Positions 1 to 10,135 are shown, counted from the first letter of the stretch. The stretch is DNA of 64,000 bases from Mycoplasmopsis caviae (GCF_024498215.1 NZ_CP101806.1:124001-188000); one strand, 5' to 3'. The notes: generated from the letters alone by a model not told the origin. Numbers and translations are program-made.

Positions 1-243
1 AACAAAAGCGAATTTGCCTTCTGAGGCAAAGCGAATTTTGCCCTTTACTGTTTTAATTTTTTCTACTAATGTGTAAGTTGAAAGTTTACTATTTTTTATT
101 AATTTTCTCTCATCAACTAACTTATTTAAAAGTTCAGTTAACTTATTGTTGTCTTGGTACTGAATGTTAAGTGCTTTTGCGATATCTAAAAAAGTCTTAT
201 TATCATACTTTTTTAGATAATTAATTATTTCTAATGAATTCAT
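1..243 (-). CDS. rnr: Ribonuclease R, N-terminal part (runs off the window)
   Basis: The first 81 residues are visible and the gene continues beyond base 1. They form a winged-helix-like start (NSLEIINYLKKYDNKTF) followed by a basic segment ending GKIRFASEGKFAFV, where the cold-shock/OB region of RNase R/VacB proteins begins. RNase R is a 3'-5' exoribonuclease that degrades structured RNA. It starts 4 bases after secG on the same strand, and a secG-rnr pair is common in Firmicutes and mollicutes. The identity rests on this short N-terminus plus context. Confidence 0.7.
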   Translation of the reverse strand, partial: MNSLEIINYLKKYDNKTFLDIAKALNIQYQDNNKLTELLNKLVDERKLIKNSKLSTYTLVEKIKTVKGKIRFASEGKFAFV

Positions 244-247
244 AAAA

Positions 248-484
248 TTATGCTATAACCCTTAAAACGATAGCAAAAATCATCAATATTAATCCGCCAA
301 ATAACATTGAATATTTCAAAACCTTTTTAAGACCTCTTTCTTTTGAATATTTAAAAAGTTCTAGATCACCACTACCAACAAGTGCTCCAGAAAAACCGTT
401 ACTATCAGGTGACATTAAGAGTGAAATAACAATAATAGCCACTGATAAAATAGCAATAACTACTGATACTATTGCAACCGCCAT
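248..484 (-). CDS. secG: Preprotein translocase subunit SecG
   Basis: A 78-residue protein with an N-terminal membrane helix (about residues 3-25), a short polar loop containing SNGFSGALVGSGD, and a second helix near the C-terminus (about 57-77). This is the usual SecG hairpin, including the glycine/serine-rich loop. SecG assists SecYE in protein export across the membrane. A good Shine-Dalgarno sequence (aaggag) lies a few bases before the ATG. It is followed immediately by rnr on the same strand. Confidence 0.85.
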   Translation of the reverse strand: MAVAIVSVVIAILSVAIIVISLLMSPDSNGFSGALVGSGDLELFKYSKERGLKKVLKYSMLFGGLILMIFAIVLRVIA

Positions 485-523
485 ATTTCTCCTTTCAACT
501 ATATAATTAGTATTAATATTAAG

Positions 524-529
524 ATTATA
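524..529 (-). promoter_or_regulatory. -10 box for secG-rnr
   Basis: TATAAT on the minus strand about 40 bases upstream of the secG start. No clear -35 is visible, which is usual in mollicutes. Confidence 0.5.
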
Positions 530-921
530 ACAAAAAGCAACAAATTTTATACATTTAGTACAACTAATTTAACAAAAGTTAATTTTAATAATTTTTTAGT
601 GGTAAAAACCATAATTTTTTGTATTCTGATTCAAGTAATTTTGTTCATTTTTTGATTTAAAACCAGCTGTTTTTTGCCTAATTTGACCACTTTTTAGAAC
701 ACGATTTCTACAATGTTTGTAAATCTAACTTTGGTCTATTTTGAATTTTAATTCTAGTGATTTTTGTACACTTTTTACTATTAAAACAGGTTAATTTCAC
801 AACAATTATTTTTGTAGATTTTGGACAAAAACACATAAGTAAAAAACTTATTTGGATCTAAACATAAGGTTTAAAAAATAGCTGTTTTGTTTCTATTCTT
901 TTGCATTTTTTAATAATTCTT
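530..921. other. Gene-free AT-rich intergenic stretch
   Basis: About 390 bases between the divergent secG and 956-2260 genes. I see no sustained reading frame, RNA gene or strong hairpin, only poly-A/T runs and a short imperfect inverted repeat near 835-850. Confidence 0.5.
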
Positions 922-927
922 TATAAT
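922..927 (+). promoter_or_regulatory. -10 box for the 956-2260 gene
   Basis: TATAAT lies 28 bases before the ATG at 956, with a GGAG ribosome binding site at 947-950. Confidence 0.55.
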
Positions 928-955
928 TATTAAGAAAAAAATTAATGGAGTAAGT

Positions 956-2260
956 ATGAAGAAGAGAAAAGAGATATCAAAACACAATATGTGTGAAATT
1001 TATGAATCATTTAGTTTTATACAACCTGAATATAAAAGTAATGTAAACTCTCTTAAAAACAAAAATGAAAATGATGAATTTTTACTCAAAGCAAAAATGG
1101 AAAGTGCCAGTGCTTTAAATGAGTACATTGATTCAAAATTAGAAAGAAAAAAGATAAGAATATCTAATAAAAAAATATCTAGGATTTCAAGCACTTTTAT
1201 CCCTTTAATTGTTTTCTTCTTAACAATTGTTTTAATAGTTGTTGCCTACATTGCATATGTGGCAGCAAATTATATGGTTAAAGATACTGAAGTTTACACA
1301 ATGTTTTCAATTTCTGTTGTTTCGCTAATAGTGGCCACTGCACTTTTTGTGGTTTACTTCAAAAAATATTCATATTATACAAATGATAAAGCTAAATATT
1401 TCGAGAAAAAACTGAGAGAAGAAATTAAAATTGGCGACCTAAAATCAATGGTTTTAAAGAATAAAAACACTTTAAATTTCCAAGAAGATGTACCTTCTTT
1501 AACATTAGCAAGCGACCTAAAATATCCAGATATTCCTGCTGGTTACAAAATTGAAACTGAAAAATATGCAAAGAGATTTACACTTTATGGAATGAATGTT
1601 TTAGCACAAGATGCAACATTAGTTAAAATTGACAAAAAAGAAAGTGAAAAAGCTGAAACAGATAAAAGTATTATTCAAGAAAAAAGCAAAAAAATTAAAA
1701 TCTTTGAGTTCTCATTTATGAATAGTCAATTTGACAAAATTTATTTACCATTTGTACTATTTAATAAATTCGAAGCCTTTGATTCCAAATTAGAACCAAT
1801 TAAAAGTAATATTGAAGATATTGATAAAGTATTCAACATTCAAGCAATTAAAAACCCGTTAAATGAAAAACTTTTCAATGCTCTTAAATTGTGAAAAAAT
1901 AATGTTCACTTTGCGAAAACATTTATTCCACAAGAGTCAGGAATTAATTATTTCAATTTCAAACTTACTGCAATTTTTACACTAAAAGACAATTGCCAAG
2001 ATGAATTTAGTCTCAAAACAAAAGCAAAAGAATGAAAAAATCCTTTCAAAATTGAATTACCTGCAATAATTGATGATTCAACAAAATTACCTATGTGATT
2101 TATCATTAACAATTTCTACAAAGTTGTTGACTATATTGCTTACTCAAAAGCTGTTGTTGAGAAATATGTTATGCCAATGGTATTTTACTTATTTAATGAA
2201 ATTAATGATACAAAAGTTTTCAGCGAAAAAACACTTTCAGAACTATACACAATTGAATAA
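956..2260 (+). CDS. Unrecognised two-helix membrane protein
   Basis: A 434-residue frame reading through several TGA (Trp) codons. The N-terminal ~80 residues are charged and probably cytoplasmic. Two adjacent hydrophobic helices follow (about residues 82-106 and 113-135), and the remaining ~300 residues are polar. This N-terminal hairpin with a long soluble C-terminus is seen in uncharacterised mollicute proteins, some assigned to DUF3137, but I cannot confirm that family by eye. It has its own promoter and GGAG site and ends at a hairpin terminator, so it looks monocistronic. Confidence 0.8.
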
Positions 2261-2268
2261 ATTAGTCA

Positions 2269-2299
2269 ATTTACCCGTAAGGGTAATTTTTTATTTTTC
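2269..2299 (+). terminator. Intrinsic terminator
   Basis: A TTTACCC / GGGTAA stem with a GTAA loop, followed by a T-rich run, just after the stop at 2260. Confidence 0.75.
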
Positions 2300-2344
2300 A
2301 GTTGTTCATTATTAGAATTTATTATTAATATTAAGAAAAAAATA

Positions 2345-2350
2345 TATAAT
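2345..2350 (+). promoter_or_regulatory. -10 box, leaderless-type start of gmk
   Basis: TATAAT separated by exactly seven bases from the ATG at 2358. No Shine-Dalgarno sequence is present, so transcription probably begins at the start codon. Confidence 0.55.
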
Positions 2351-2357
2351 GAATTGT

Positions 2358-2972
2358 ATGAATAATTTAATTAGCAATCGCAAGCCAATAATAATATTTA
2401 CAGGTCCTAGTGGCGTAGGCAAAGGAACAATTGAAAAGTACTTATTTGACTTTAAAGAGTTAAAATTACACCTATCTTGTTCAGCAACAACTAGAGCACC
2501 GCGTGAAGGCGAAATTGATGGAACACACTACTTCTTTATCAGCAAAGACGAGTTTAAAAATCATATTCAAAATGATGAACTTTTTGAATATAGTTTTCAC
2601 TTTGATAATTATTATGGTACGCTTTATAGCCAAATTGAAAAAATTCACCATGAAGGTAAAATACCTGTTTTAGAAATTGAAACAAATGGAGCTAGACAAA
2701 TTCTTCAAAAGGTTGCTAATAACAAAAATTATAAATTGATCACTTTCTTCATTTTACCCCCATCAATTGATGAGTTAGAAAGAAGAATTATTAATCGTAA
2801 AACTGAGGGTAAAGAAGCAATTAAAAAACGCTTAGAAAAAGCTCAAGCTGAAATTGCTGAAAAAGATATTTTTAGACATCATATTATTAATGATGATCCA
2901 CTTAGAGCTGCTAATGAAATTAAAGAAATTATTGAAAAGGAATATGGTATCAGGAAATGGAATATGGAATAA
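2358..2972 (+). CDS. gmk: Guanylate kinase
   Basis: A 204-residue kinase converting GMP to GDP with ATP. The Walker A loop GPSGVGKGT is at residues 16-24, followed by the GMP-binding segment SATTRAPREGEIDGTHYFF, which is diagnostic for the family. I chose the ATG at 2358 rather than 2349 because it lies seven bases from a TATAAT box, the spacing used by several other genes here; the longer form would add three residues. It heads gmk-prpC-prkC-rsgA-rpe and overlaps prpC by 16 bases, implying translational coupling. Confidence 0.93.
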   Translation: MNNLISNRKPIIIFTGPSGVGKGTIEKYLFDFKELKLHLSCSATTRAPREGEIDGTHYFFISKDEFKNHIQNDELFEYSFHFDNYYGTLYSQIEKIHHEGKIPVLEIETNGARQILQKVANNKNYKLITFFILPPSIDELERRIINRKTEGKEAIKKRLEKAQAEIAEKDIFRHHIINDDPLRAANEIKEIIEKEYGIRKWNME

Positions 2973-3724
2973 CAAGCGACATGGGTCGTGTTAGATTAGA
3001 AAACCAAGACAAGGCTAGTTACTTTGCAAAAGGTAACTATTCTTTATTAATTCTTTGTGATGGAATGGGCGGCCACTATGGTGGTGGAATTGCTTCTAGA
3101 ACAACAATTAATACTTTCAACAAGGCTTTTAATAATTCAATTCCAGCAGACAATTCTGAAATCAAGGATTATGTTTCGTGGTTTAAAAAAACAATAGACT
3201 CAGCTCGTGATGAAATGATTAAAATTAGTGCTAATGATGAGGCAAAGTTAGATATGGGAACCACTGTCACAGCAGCACTAATTAATAACAAGACAAAATT
3301 ACTTCTAATTTTCAATATTGGTGACTCACGCACATATGCAATGACAACTTTTGGCGAGCTAAAACAAATTACAGTTGACCATAACTTGTACAATAAATTA
3401 ATCAATGAAGAAGGCAAATCACCTTATGAAGCTAAACTTAATAGATTTCATGCCTCACTAACATCTGCACTTGGTCCAGATAAGAGAACAAAAATTGAAG
3501 TCTTTGATTTAAGCAGCCAATATGATCATGTTTATAGTTTGGTAACAACTAGTGATGGAGTTCATGACTTTATCGAGAAACCTAAAATGGAAATGATTTT
3601 AAGAGAAAATCTTAATGCAGAGGATATGACTAAAAAATTAGTAATTGAAGCACTAGACAACAAATCAACCGATAATTGTTCAGCTGGTATGGTTGTTTTA
3701 GATAATCATAAAGAATGGAGCTAA
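2957..3724 (+). CDS. prpC: PP2C-type serine/threonine protein phosphatase
   Basis: A 255-residue PPM/PP2C phosphatase. Visible metal-binding motifs are ENQD (residues 15-18), CDGMGGH (34-40), GDSRTY in the middle, a TTSDGVHDF segment near residue 203 and a terminal STDN motif. It reverses phosphorylation made by the kinase encoded immediately downstream; the prpC-prkC-rsgA-rpe order is the same as in Bacillus subtilis. It overlaps gmk and ends one base before prkC, so the pair is almost certainly co-expressed. Confidence 0.93.
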   Translation: MEYGITSDMGRVRLENQDKASYFAKGNYSLLILCDGMGGHYGGGIASRTTINTFNKAFNNSIPADNSEIKDYVSWFKKTIDSARDEMIKISANDEAKLDMGTTVTAALINNKTKLLLIFNIGDSRTYAMTTFGELKQITVDHNLYNKLINEEGKSPYEAKLNRFHASLTSALGPDKRTKIEVFDLSSQYDHVYSLVTTSDGVHDFIEKPKMEMILRENLNAEDMTKKLVIEALDNKSTDNCSAGMVVLDNHKEWS

Positions 3725-3725
3725 T

Positions 3726-4724
3726 ATGGCAATAAAACCACAAAGTAACATATACAAAAAATATCGTATACTATCAACAATTGGTGATGGTGGTTTTTCT
3801 CAAGTTTATAAAGTTGAACCTATTACTGATAGAAGCCCAATCAAGAAAAAATATGCTCTTAAATATAGTGTTAATAAAAATCGAAATGACGAAGATATTA
3901 CACGCAGAAGATTTGAGCAAGAGATTGCTATATACAAAAAATTAAACACAGAACGTGTGGCCTTATATCATGACTCATTTTGTGATGATTATGAACAATA
4001 TTTAGTTATGGAATTTGTTGAAGGTCAAAACTTAAGAGAAATAATCAAGCGTAATGGTAAATTAACTACAACAGTAGCAGTTAATTATGCTATCCAAATT
4101 GCTGAAGGTATTAGCGAACTCCATAATTTAGGTGTTATTCACCGTGATATCAAAAGTAATAATATTCTAATAACAAAAGACAAGAATGTTAAAATCATTG
4201 ACCTCGGTTTAGCTCTTGATGATGAAAGTCAAAGACTTACACAAGAAAACAAAGTTGTTGGTTCAGTTTTTTATATGGCACCTGAAATTTGTCTTGCTAA
4301 TTCTAAACCATCAGTTAGATCTGATATTTATGCACTTGGTATTTTACTTTTTGAAATGCTTACTGGTTCATATCCAATTTCAGGTAAAGATCAACAAGAA
4401 ACACTAAAATTACAAAGAAGTGCTAATGTACCAAACTTATTAAATTACATTAACGCACCACAAGCATTAGCTAATGTTATTATTAAAGCAACAGCTAAGG
4501 ATCCAAACAAAAGATATGCAACAATGTGAGATATGCGTCGCGATCTTTCAACTTGCCTTGATACTAAAAGGGTTTATGAAAAACCTCTAGACTTACGTAA
4601 GGTTAAACCTAAAAATACAATTCAAGAAAAAGTTAACAGTAAAAAATTCATTATTGCAAGTATTTCAGTTATCGCACTTATTTTATTAATTGGAATTATT
4701 TTATTAGCTGTTTATATCAGGTAA
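3726..4724 (+). CDS. prkC: Membrane-anchored serine/threonine protein kinase
   Basis: A 332-residue Hanks-type kinase read through one TGA (Trp). Motifs: glycine-rich loop GDGGFSQVY (20-28), invariant lysine ALK (K46), catalytic loop HRDIKSNN (139-146), DLG in place of the usual DFG (159-161), then APE-like APEI. A single transmembrane helix lies near the C-terminus with only a few residues outside. The PASTA repeats that sense cell-wall muropeptides in Bacillus PrkC are absent, as expected in a wall-less organism. It pairs with the upstream PP2C phosphatase. Confidence 0.92.
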
Positions 4725-5572
4725 TGAGGTGTAATTTGAAAGGCAAGATTTATTCAATTAATTCTGGTAAGTATTATATAAATGACCAAGAAAACAAAAT
4801 ACATATTCTGCCAGCAGCAGGTGTTTTTAGACATAAAGAAATAAAACCTCTTGTAGGCGATATAGTTGAGTTTGACAAAGGACAATATATAAAAGAAATA
4901 TATCCTCGTAAGAATTCATTTATTAGACCAAAGGTTGCTAACATTGACAATATTGTTGTTGTTATGTCAATTGAGAAACCAAGCTTCCAAAGTTATATAG
5001 TTGATAAATATTTAGCCTTTATTGAAAGCAAAAACATTAAACCAATTATAGTTTTAACTAAGAGCGATCTTGGTTCAACACCTTATTATGAACTGTACAA
5101 AAATATGGGTTATGAAATTTACCAAATCAATTATAAAACAGACGAATGAGTAAAAATTTTTGCCAAAATTTTTGACCATAAAACTTGCTCACTAATGGGT
5201 CAAAGCGGTGTTGGTAAAACAACACTAATTAATAAGTTAACAAACAATAACTTTGAAACAAACGAGATTTCTAAAAATGCAAACAGAGGTAGACATACTA
5301 CAAGAATAGTTCAAATAATACCTATTTTAAATGGAGAATTAATTGATACACCAGGTTTTAGTTCATTTGATTTAAATATGAGCAAATTAGAACTTGCTTC
5401 CTCATATGAAGAATTTAAGAAGTTAGGTAAACTATGCAAGTTTAAAAGTTGCTTACATGAAAACGAACCACAAGATTTCTGTAATATCAAACTAAATGTG
5501 AAAAATAAAATTATTCCTGAATTTAGGTATCAAAATTATTTAAAATTATTAAAGGAGATAAGTCATGACTAA
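4724..5572 (+). CDS. rsgA: Ribosome small subunit-dependent GTPase A
   Basis: A circularly permuted GTPase of about 282 residues acting in late 30S maturation. The G4 motif TKSD precedes the P-loop GQSGVGKTT (159-167); DTPG and a C-terminal zinc motif (CKFKSCLHENEPQDFC) follow. It reads through one TGA. The start is uncertain: ATG 4724 overlaps the prkC stop, but a GAGGTG sequence at 4727-4732 could serve a TTG start at 4736, four codons later. It sits in the gmk-to-rpe operon and overlaps rpe by 8 bases. Confidence 0.93.
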
Positions 5573-6224
5573 GAAACAAAAGTATGTTACACCCTCACTT
5601 TTAAATGTAGAAAAAGAAGAACGTTGCAATATGGCAACATTATTAGTTAACAAAGGTATTAAATGAATTCACTATGATGTTATGGATGGAAAATTTGTAC
5701 CTAATAGAGCTATTGAATTAGAAGAAATTAAAAACATTAACCAAAATGCACCTAAACATTTTAAAGATGCTCACTTAATGGTAGAAAATCCACTTGACTA
5801 TTTAGATGAATTTAGAGATCATGTTGATATTACTACTATTCACTATGAAGCGGTTGATAAAAAGAAATTAACCAAATTTTTAAAAGATCACCATTCTGCT
5901 TACAGTATAGGCTTAGCTATTAAACCAGTAACAGAGGTAAGTGAAATAGTTAAACTATTACCTTACCTACAGCTAGTACTAGTTATGTCAGTAGAGCCTG
6001 GAAAAGGTGGACAAAAATTTATAGAACATGCTGTTGACAAAATTAAAGAGTTAAAAGAATTAAGAGATACAAATGGCTATAAATATTTAATTCAAGTTGA
6101 CGGCGGAATTAACGGAGAAACTGGACCAATATGTTTTGAAGCAGGTGTTGATGCAACTGTTGCTGGAACATATATTGTATCGGAACCAACCGAAGAGAGA
6201 ATTAATAGTGTTTTTGGTAAATAA
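5565..6224 (+). CDS. rpe: Ribulose-phosphate 3-epimerase
   Basis: A 219-residue TIM-barrel enzyme interconverting ribulose-5-P and xylulose-5-P in the pentose phosphate pathway. Family motifs visible are HYDVMDGKFVPN, DAHLMVENP, VMSVEPGKGGQKF and IQVDGGI. The start has an AAGGAG site inside the end of rsgA. A transketolase (58590-60539) elsewhere in the window acts in the same pathway. It is the last gene of the operon and is followed by a terminator. Confidence 0.94.
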
Positions 6225-6250
6225 TAGTTGCTATGTGCAACTTTTTTTGT
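6225..6250 (+). terminator. Intrinsic terminator after rpe
   Basis: A short GTTGC / GCAAC hairpin followed by seven Ts. Confidence 0.7.
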
Positions 6251-6287
6251 ACTTATAATGCTTTCCCACTTTAAGGAGAAATAGAAA

Positions 6288-6381
6288 CGGGTTTCGGAGT
6301 TAGTTCGCACTGATTTTACCAAAATAACTGTTTTATAGGCATAGAAGTAAAATTTGATAACTTAAATTAATAACACTTTTA
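6288..6381. mobile_element. Solo end of an IS1634-like element
   Basis: The sequence begins CGGGTTTCGGAGTTAG, the terminal inverted repeat seen at the IS at 10374-12310 and the relic at 44109-44415. It then carries a TTTTATAG palindrome and a tail (TAAAATTTG...TAATAACACTTTT) matching the end of the full IS just outside its transposase stop. No transposase is left. Imperfect 22-bp direct repeats (19 of 22 identical; 6261-6282 and 6396-6417) flank it and may be an old target duplication. Confidence 0.6.
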
Positions 6382-6472
6382 AGGGTAATAAAGACCTTTC
6401 CCACCATAGGGAGAAATTAAATTTCATATTGAACAATAATGATTAATGTTACCAAAGGCGGTCAAAAAATCA

Positions 6473-6512
6473 TAAAAAAATATGCTGGCTGAACAACATA
6501 TATTTTTCTATT
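6473..6512 (-). terminator. Hairpin terminator after rpmB
   Basis: AAAAAATATG / CATATATTTTT inverted repeat downstream of rpmB; either direction is possible. Confidence 0.5.
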
Positions 6513-6539
6513 ATTTTGCTTATAAAAGTTTATTTGAAA

Positions 6540-6740
6540 TTAAGCAACAACACTAGCACCTTTGTTCTTTAATGTTTTAGCTGTTTTAGCACTAACTCTT
6601 AAAGTTACTTTTTTGCCATTAATATTCATGGTTACTTTTTGTAAGTTAACATTGAATTTTCTTTTTGAAGCGTTCATAGCATGTGAACGGGTATTACCAA
6701 CCATAGGTCCCTTACCTGTTAATTGATCTCTTCTTGACAT
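6540..6740 (-). CDS. rpmB: 50S ribosomal protein L28
   Basis: A 66-residue basic protein starting [20 protein letters not shown], the signature of L28, and ending in the [12 protein letters not shown] tail of the family. The conserved Cys pairs of zinc-binding L28 forms are absent (position 5 region reads RRDQL). It is preceded by an AGGAG site and transcribed alone, divergent from rpsT. Confidence 0.93.
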   Translation of the reverse strand: MSRRDQLTGKGPMVGNTRSHAMNASKRKFNVNLQKVTMNINGKKVTLRVSAKTAKTLKNKGASVVA

Positions 6741-6907
6741 AGTATTGCTCCTTTCTTAGTTGTATATAGTAATTAAATGTATATAAGTAAGTTAATTATA
6801 CATTATAAGTTTTTTTATTAAAATGTTTTATTTTATTTACATGACTTTTTCCAATTTCATGAGATAGAGAGCTTAAAATATTTTGTTCATATATTTTGCT
6901 TTTAATG

Positions 6908-6913
6908 TATAAT
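6908..6913 (+). promoter_or_regulatory. -10 box for rpsT
   Basis: TATAAT 59 bases upstream of the rpsT start, leaving a leader that contains a strong ribosome binding site. Confidence 0.55.
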
Positions 6914-6972
6914 AATTTAGATTTTTTCAATTACTTATTATTAATTAATTTATGAAAAAAGAGGAGGCTATT

Positions 6973-7248
6973 ATGGCAAATATTAAGTCAAAAGTAAAAA
7001 GCATTGCTAAAATGGAAGAATTCCGTGTTCGTAACAATGCTATGAAAACAAGAGTTCGTAAAGCAATTAGAGCTGCTAGAGAAGCGGTTTTAGCTAAGGA
7101 TGCTAAAGCACAAGAATTAGTTAACAAAGCTCACTCAATTATTGCAACAGCTGTTCAAAAAGGTGTTTTTCATCCAAATAAAGGTTCAAGAAAATCATCT
7201 CGTTTAGATAAGTTTGTTAACGGACAAAATGCTAAAAAAGATGCGTAA
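6973..7248 (+). CDS. rpsT: 30S ribosomal protein S20
   Basis: A 91-residue helical basic protein starting MANIKSKVKSIAK, with the S20 core VRNNAMKTRVRKAIRAA and KGVFHPNKGSRKSSRLDKF near the end. I chose ATG 6973 over an in-frame ATG at 6952 because a perfect GAGGAGG site lies at 6961-6967 and S20 normally begins MANIKS. It has its own promoter and terminator. Confidence 0.95.
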   Translation: MANIKSKVKSIAKMEEFRVRNNAMKTRVRKAIRAAREAVLAKDAKAQELVNKAHSIIATAVQKGVFHPNKGSRKSSRLDKFVNGQNAKKDA

Positions 7249-7270
7249 TTAGCTTCTTTACTTAAAAATT

Positions 7271-7299
7271 AAAACCAGAGCAAAATCTCTGGTTTTTTT
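7271..7299. terminator. Bidirectional terminator between rpsT and nox
   Basis: A perfect AACCAGAG / CTCTGGTT stem with a six-base loop followed by Ts, between the convergent genes rpsT and nox. Confidence 0.85.
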
Positions 7300-7305
7300 A
7301 CTTAA

Positions 7306-8670
7306 TTATGCCTTATATTTAAGACCTAATGCTTTAAGCATAGGCATTAAAAAGAAATTAAATGGTTTGTTGAAATGTGGCAAGAAGAATACATCAGTTA
7401 GAGCACATTCAGGTAGAGTCAATTTTCTTTGAAGTGCTAATGCGAACATATAAATTACTTCTGTATGATTGTTTTTACCTCATGAACCAATTTGTACTCC
7501 AAGAAGTTTTAGTGTCTTCTTGTCATAAGTAATTTTGCAAGCCACTTTTTCACTTTTACCTGCAAATTCACATCGGTCATTGTCTTCAAAATATTCACTG
7601 GCTGCATCAAAACCGTGAGCCTTAGCTGTTTCTTCTGTAAAACCTGTTGCTGCATAATGACAATCAAAAACATTTATTGCATTTGTACCTACAACTCCTG
7701 GAAAAGCAACTTTTAGACCTGCTAAATTTAGTGCCGCAACAATACCAGTCTTAACTGCATTGGTTGCAAGAGCAACATGTTCATATGTATCAGTTACACA
7801 ATGTTTAAGTGCTGCTGAGTCACCAAGTACATAAATATTTTGATCGCTGATACTTTGTTGATATTCATTAACTTTAATTGCACCATTTGGTAACTTTTCA
7901 ACATCACTTAAAATGTCCGTACGAGGTTTAAAACCGATTGACATTATTACTAGGTCTGCTTCATATCGTCCCTTGTCTGTTATAACCTCTGAAACGTATT
8001 TGCCATCTTTTGATTTGAATTCAATAACTTTTTCAGCAAGTGCTAATTTAATACCTTCTTTTTGCATATTTACTTGCATTTTGTCTGTAAATTCGGCATC
8101 TAAATAATTTGGAACAACTCGATTTGCCAAATCAATTAGTGTAACTTTTTTACCTTTTTTATGGAATGCTTCGACTAATTCAACACCAATATATCCTGCA
8201 CCAACTACAACGACATTTTTAACTTTTTTATCGTTTGCTTTTTCAACTAATGCTTGTGCATGTTGATAAAGTTTTGAAAGCATAATATTTTCATATTGAA
8301 TGCCAGGAATTTTAGGTTCAATTGGTCATGTTCCGCCCGCGAAAACAAGTTTATCATATGTGTCAATAAATGATTTTCCACTTTGAACATCTTGAACTGT
8401 TATTTCTCTTTTAGTTCTATCTATGGCAATAACTTCATGCGAAGTTTTTAATTTAATTCCATATTCTGCTTTTAATATCTCAGGTGATGAATAAAACAGA
8501 CCTTTTGGTTCTTTAACTTTTCCGCCAACTCAAATTGCGATACCACAACCTAAAAATGATGTATTTGTATTTCTATCATATGCTGTAATATCAGCATCAG
8601 GATTGATTGTTTTCAATGTTCGTAGGAAACTTGTTCCTGCGTGGTTTGCACCAATAACTATTATTTTCAT
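7306..8670 (-). CDS. nox: FAD-dependent NADH oxidase (water-forming type)
   Basis: A 454-residue flavoprotein read through several TGA codons. The FAD-binding start is VIGANHAGTS; a redox cysteine in SFLGCG falls at residue 42, matching Cys42 of Enterococcus NADH oxidase; a NAD-binding VVVGAGYIGVE lies near residue 155; YVLGDSAA is a second FAD contact. These enzymes regenerate NAD+ by reducing oxygen to water during fermentation. CoA-disulfide reductases share this fold, so substrate assignment is by similarity. It lies 154 bases downstream of the repeat-protein gene on the same strand, with a terminator between them. Confidence 0.88.
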
Positions 8671-8771
8671 ATAAGCCCTCTCTTCATATTTAAAATAATT
8701 TATGTAATCTAATTTTATTTTAAAAATAAAGCTTTTAATCTTTTGTGAAAAATTTAATCAACAACTATAGC

Positions 8772-8799
8772 AAAAATAAAACCCACCTATGCGGTGAGT
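8772..8799 (-). terminator. Intrinsic terminator of the repeat-protein gene
   Basis: On the minus strand ACTCACC / GGTGGGT (one G-U pair) is followed by TTTATTTTT, shortly after the stop at 8825. Confidence 0.7.
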
Positions 8800-8824
8800 A
8801 AATTTTAAAAATAAAATTATATTA

Positions 8825-10135
8825 TTAGAATATTTGAGCAACGTTTGTTAAACTAAGTAACACTAATATATCTAAAATAAAGATAACTAATAATACTGTT
8901 GCAGCTATTCCAACACCTACTCAAATACCAACATCCGATTTCTTTTGTACAGGATAGAATTGAGTACCATCGTACATTCCAGTTGGATAGCCATAGTTAG
9001 CGTCGTATGGAGTAAGTTGACCATATGGGTCTTGTGTAGTTGCTAAATAACCACCTTGTGTTGCATAAGGGTCAGTCATAATTGTTTCACTTTGAACATA
9101 TGGATTATTTCCATAAGCATCTGCTTGGGGTTGTCCTGCATAAGGATCCATAACTGGATTACCAAAAGCATCAAATTGTGGTTGAGCCTGTGCATTTGGA
9201 TTTTCCATTGGTTGTTGAGCCTGTGCATTTAAATCGTCCATTGGTGCTTGAGTTTGTCCTGCATAAGGATCCATAACTGGATTACCAAAGGCATCAAATT
9301 GTGGCTGAGCTTGCGTGTATGGATCTACTGGTTGTTGTGTTTGTCCTGCATAAGGATCCATAACTGGATTACCAAAAGCATCAAATTGTGGTTGAGCCTG
9401 TGCTTGTGCATAAGGTTCTGAAGGTTGTTCTGTTGGTGAATTTGCAGCAACTTCTGCTTTAACTTCTTCAATTTTCTTTTCTGCTTCTTCACGAACAGCG
9501 TTTATTTCTTGTTCTTTTTGGTTCTTGATTGCTTCAATTTCTTCTTCAACCTTCATAAAGTCGAATTTTTTGTTTTCTAGTTGTTCTTTAAGATTGTTAA
9601 TTGTTTCGTCTGATGCATTTTTTTGTTCTTCAAGTTCTTTAATTTTTAGTTCAAGAGATGCCTTAATAGCGTTAAGGTCAACATATGATGATTGGCTACG
9701 TTTTTTCATTTCAAGATCTGCTGGGAAGTATGTAGCAGGATCTGAAATTAATACAAAATCAATTTCAGGAACTCTTTTAGCTAATGCTGATTTATAAGGT
9801 TCTCTTGAAAGATATGATGGGTGAATACTGAATTCCTCACAGACACCATTATATGTTTCACCACCATCGAAACCTGAAACTTTTGGAATTGATAATAATT
9901 TTTTAGTATCCTTATCTTTTGGGTTTTCAGATTCAAGAACTGCTAATTGTCCACCAAAAATTCCTTCGCTATTTTGGAATCAAATGTAAACTTCATCTCC
10001 AAAATTTAAGAATCAGTCAACAGCGTCTTGACGTGTCTTGAATTTTGCTAATCCTTCTTTAATTTTTGGATGTTTTAAAAGTCATGGATATGTTGCATCT
10101 TCTTTTTGTTTTCATAAAAGATTAAGTCTCTTCAT
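8825..10135 (-). CDS. Tail-anchored protein with coiled coil and Pro/Gln-rich tandem repeats
   Basis: A 436-residue frame with TGA codons. Residues 1-140 form a Trp-rich domain (MKRLNLLWKQKEDATYPW...) that I do not recognise. About 155-232 is a charged coiled coil. About 235-345 holds three near-identical copies of AQPQFDAFGNPVMDPYAGQ separated by shorter Gln/Pro spacers. A Tyr/Gly-rich stretch follows, then one hydrophobic helix (about 406-430) close to the C-terminus. No signal peptide is visible, so it is probably anchored by its tail with the bulk in the cytoplasm. Repeat-rich proteins of this kind occur in mycoplasma attachment-organelle scaffolds, but any such role is inference. Confidence 0.85.
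9120..9405. repeat. Intragenic tandem repeats
   Basis: Three nearly identical DNA copies (about 50-60 bases each, centred near 9155, 9280 and 9370) encode the QFDAFGNPVMDPYAGQ units. Two shorter AQAQQPM/MDDLN-type spacer units lie between the first two. Such identity allows copy-number change by recombination. Confidence 0.85.

Noticed and set aside
2070-2315. An 81-codon plus-strand frame overlapping the end of the 956-2260 gene
   Set aside because: It is out of frame with the code-4 extension of the membrane-protein gene, lacks a ribosome site and runs through the terminator.
9120-9405. A CRISPR-like array suggested by regularly repeated DNA
   Set aside because: The repeats are in frame within a protein gene, spacing is irregular and no cas genes are present.
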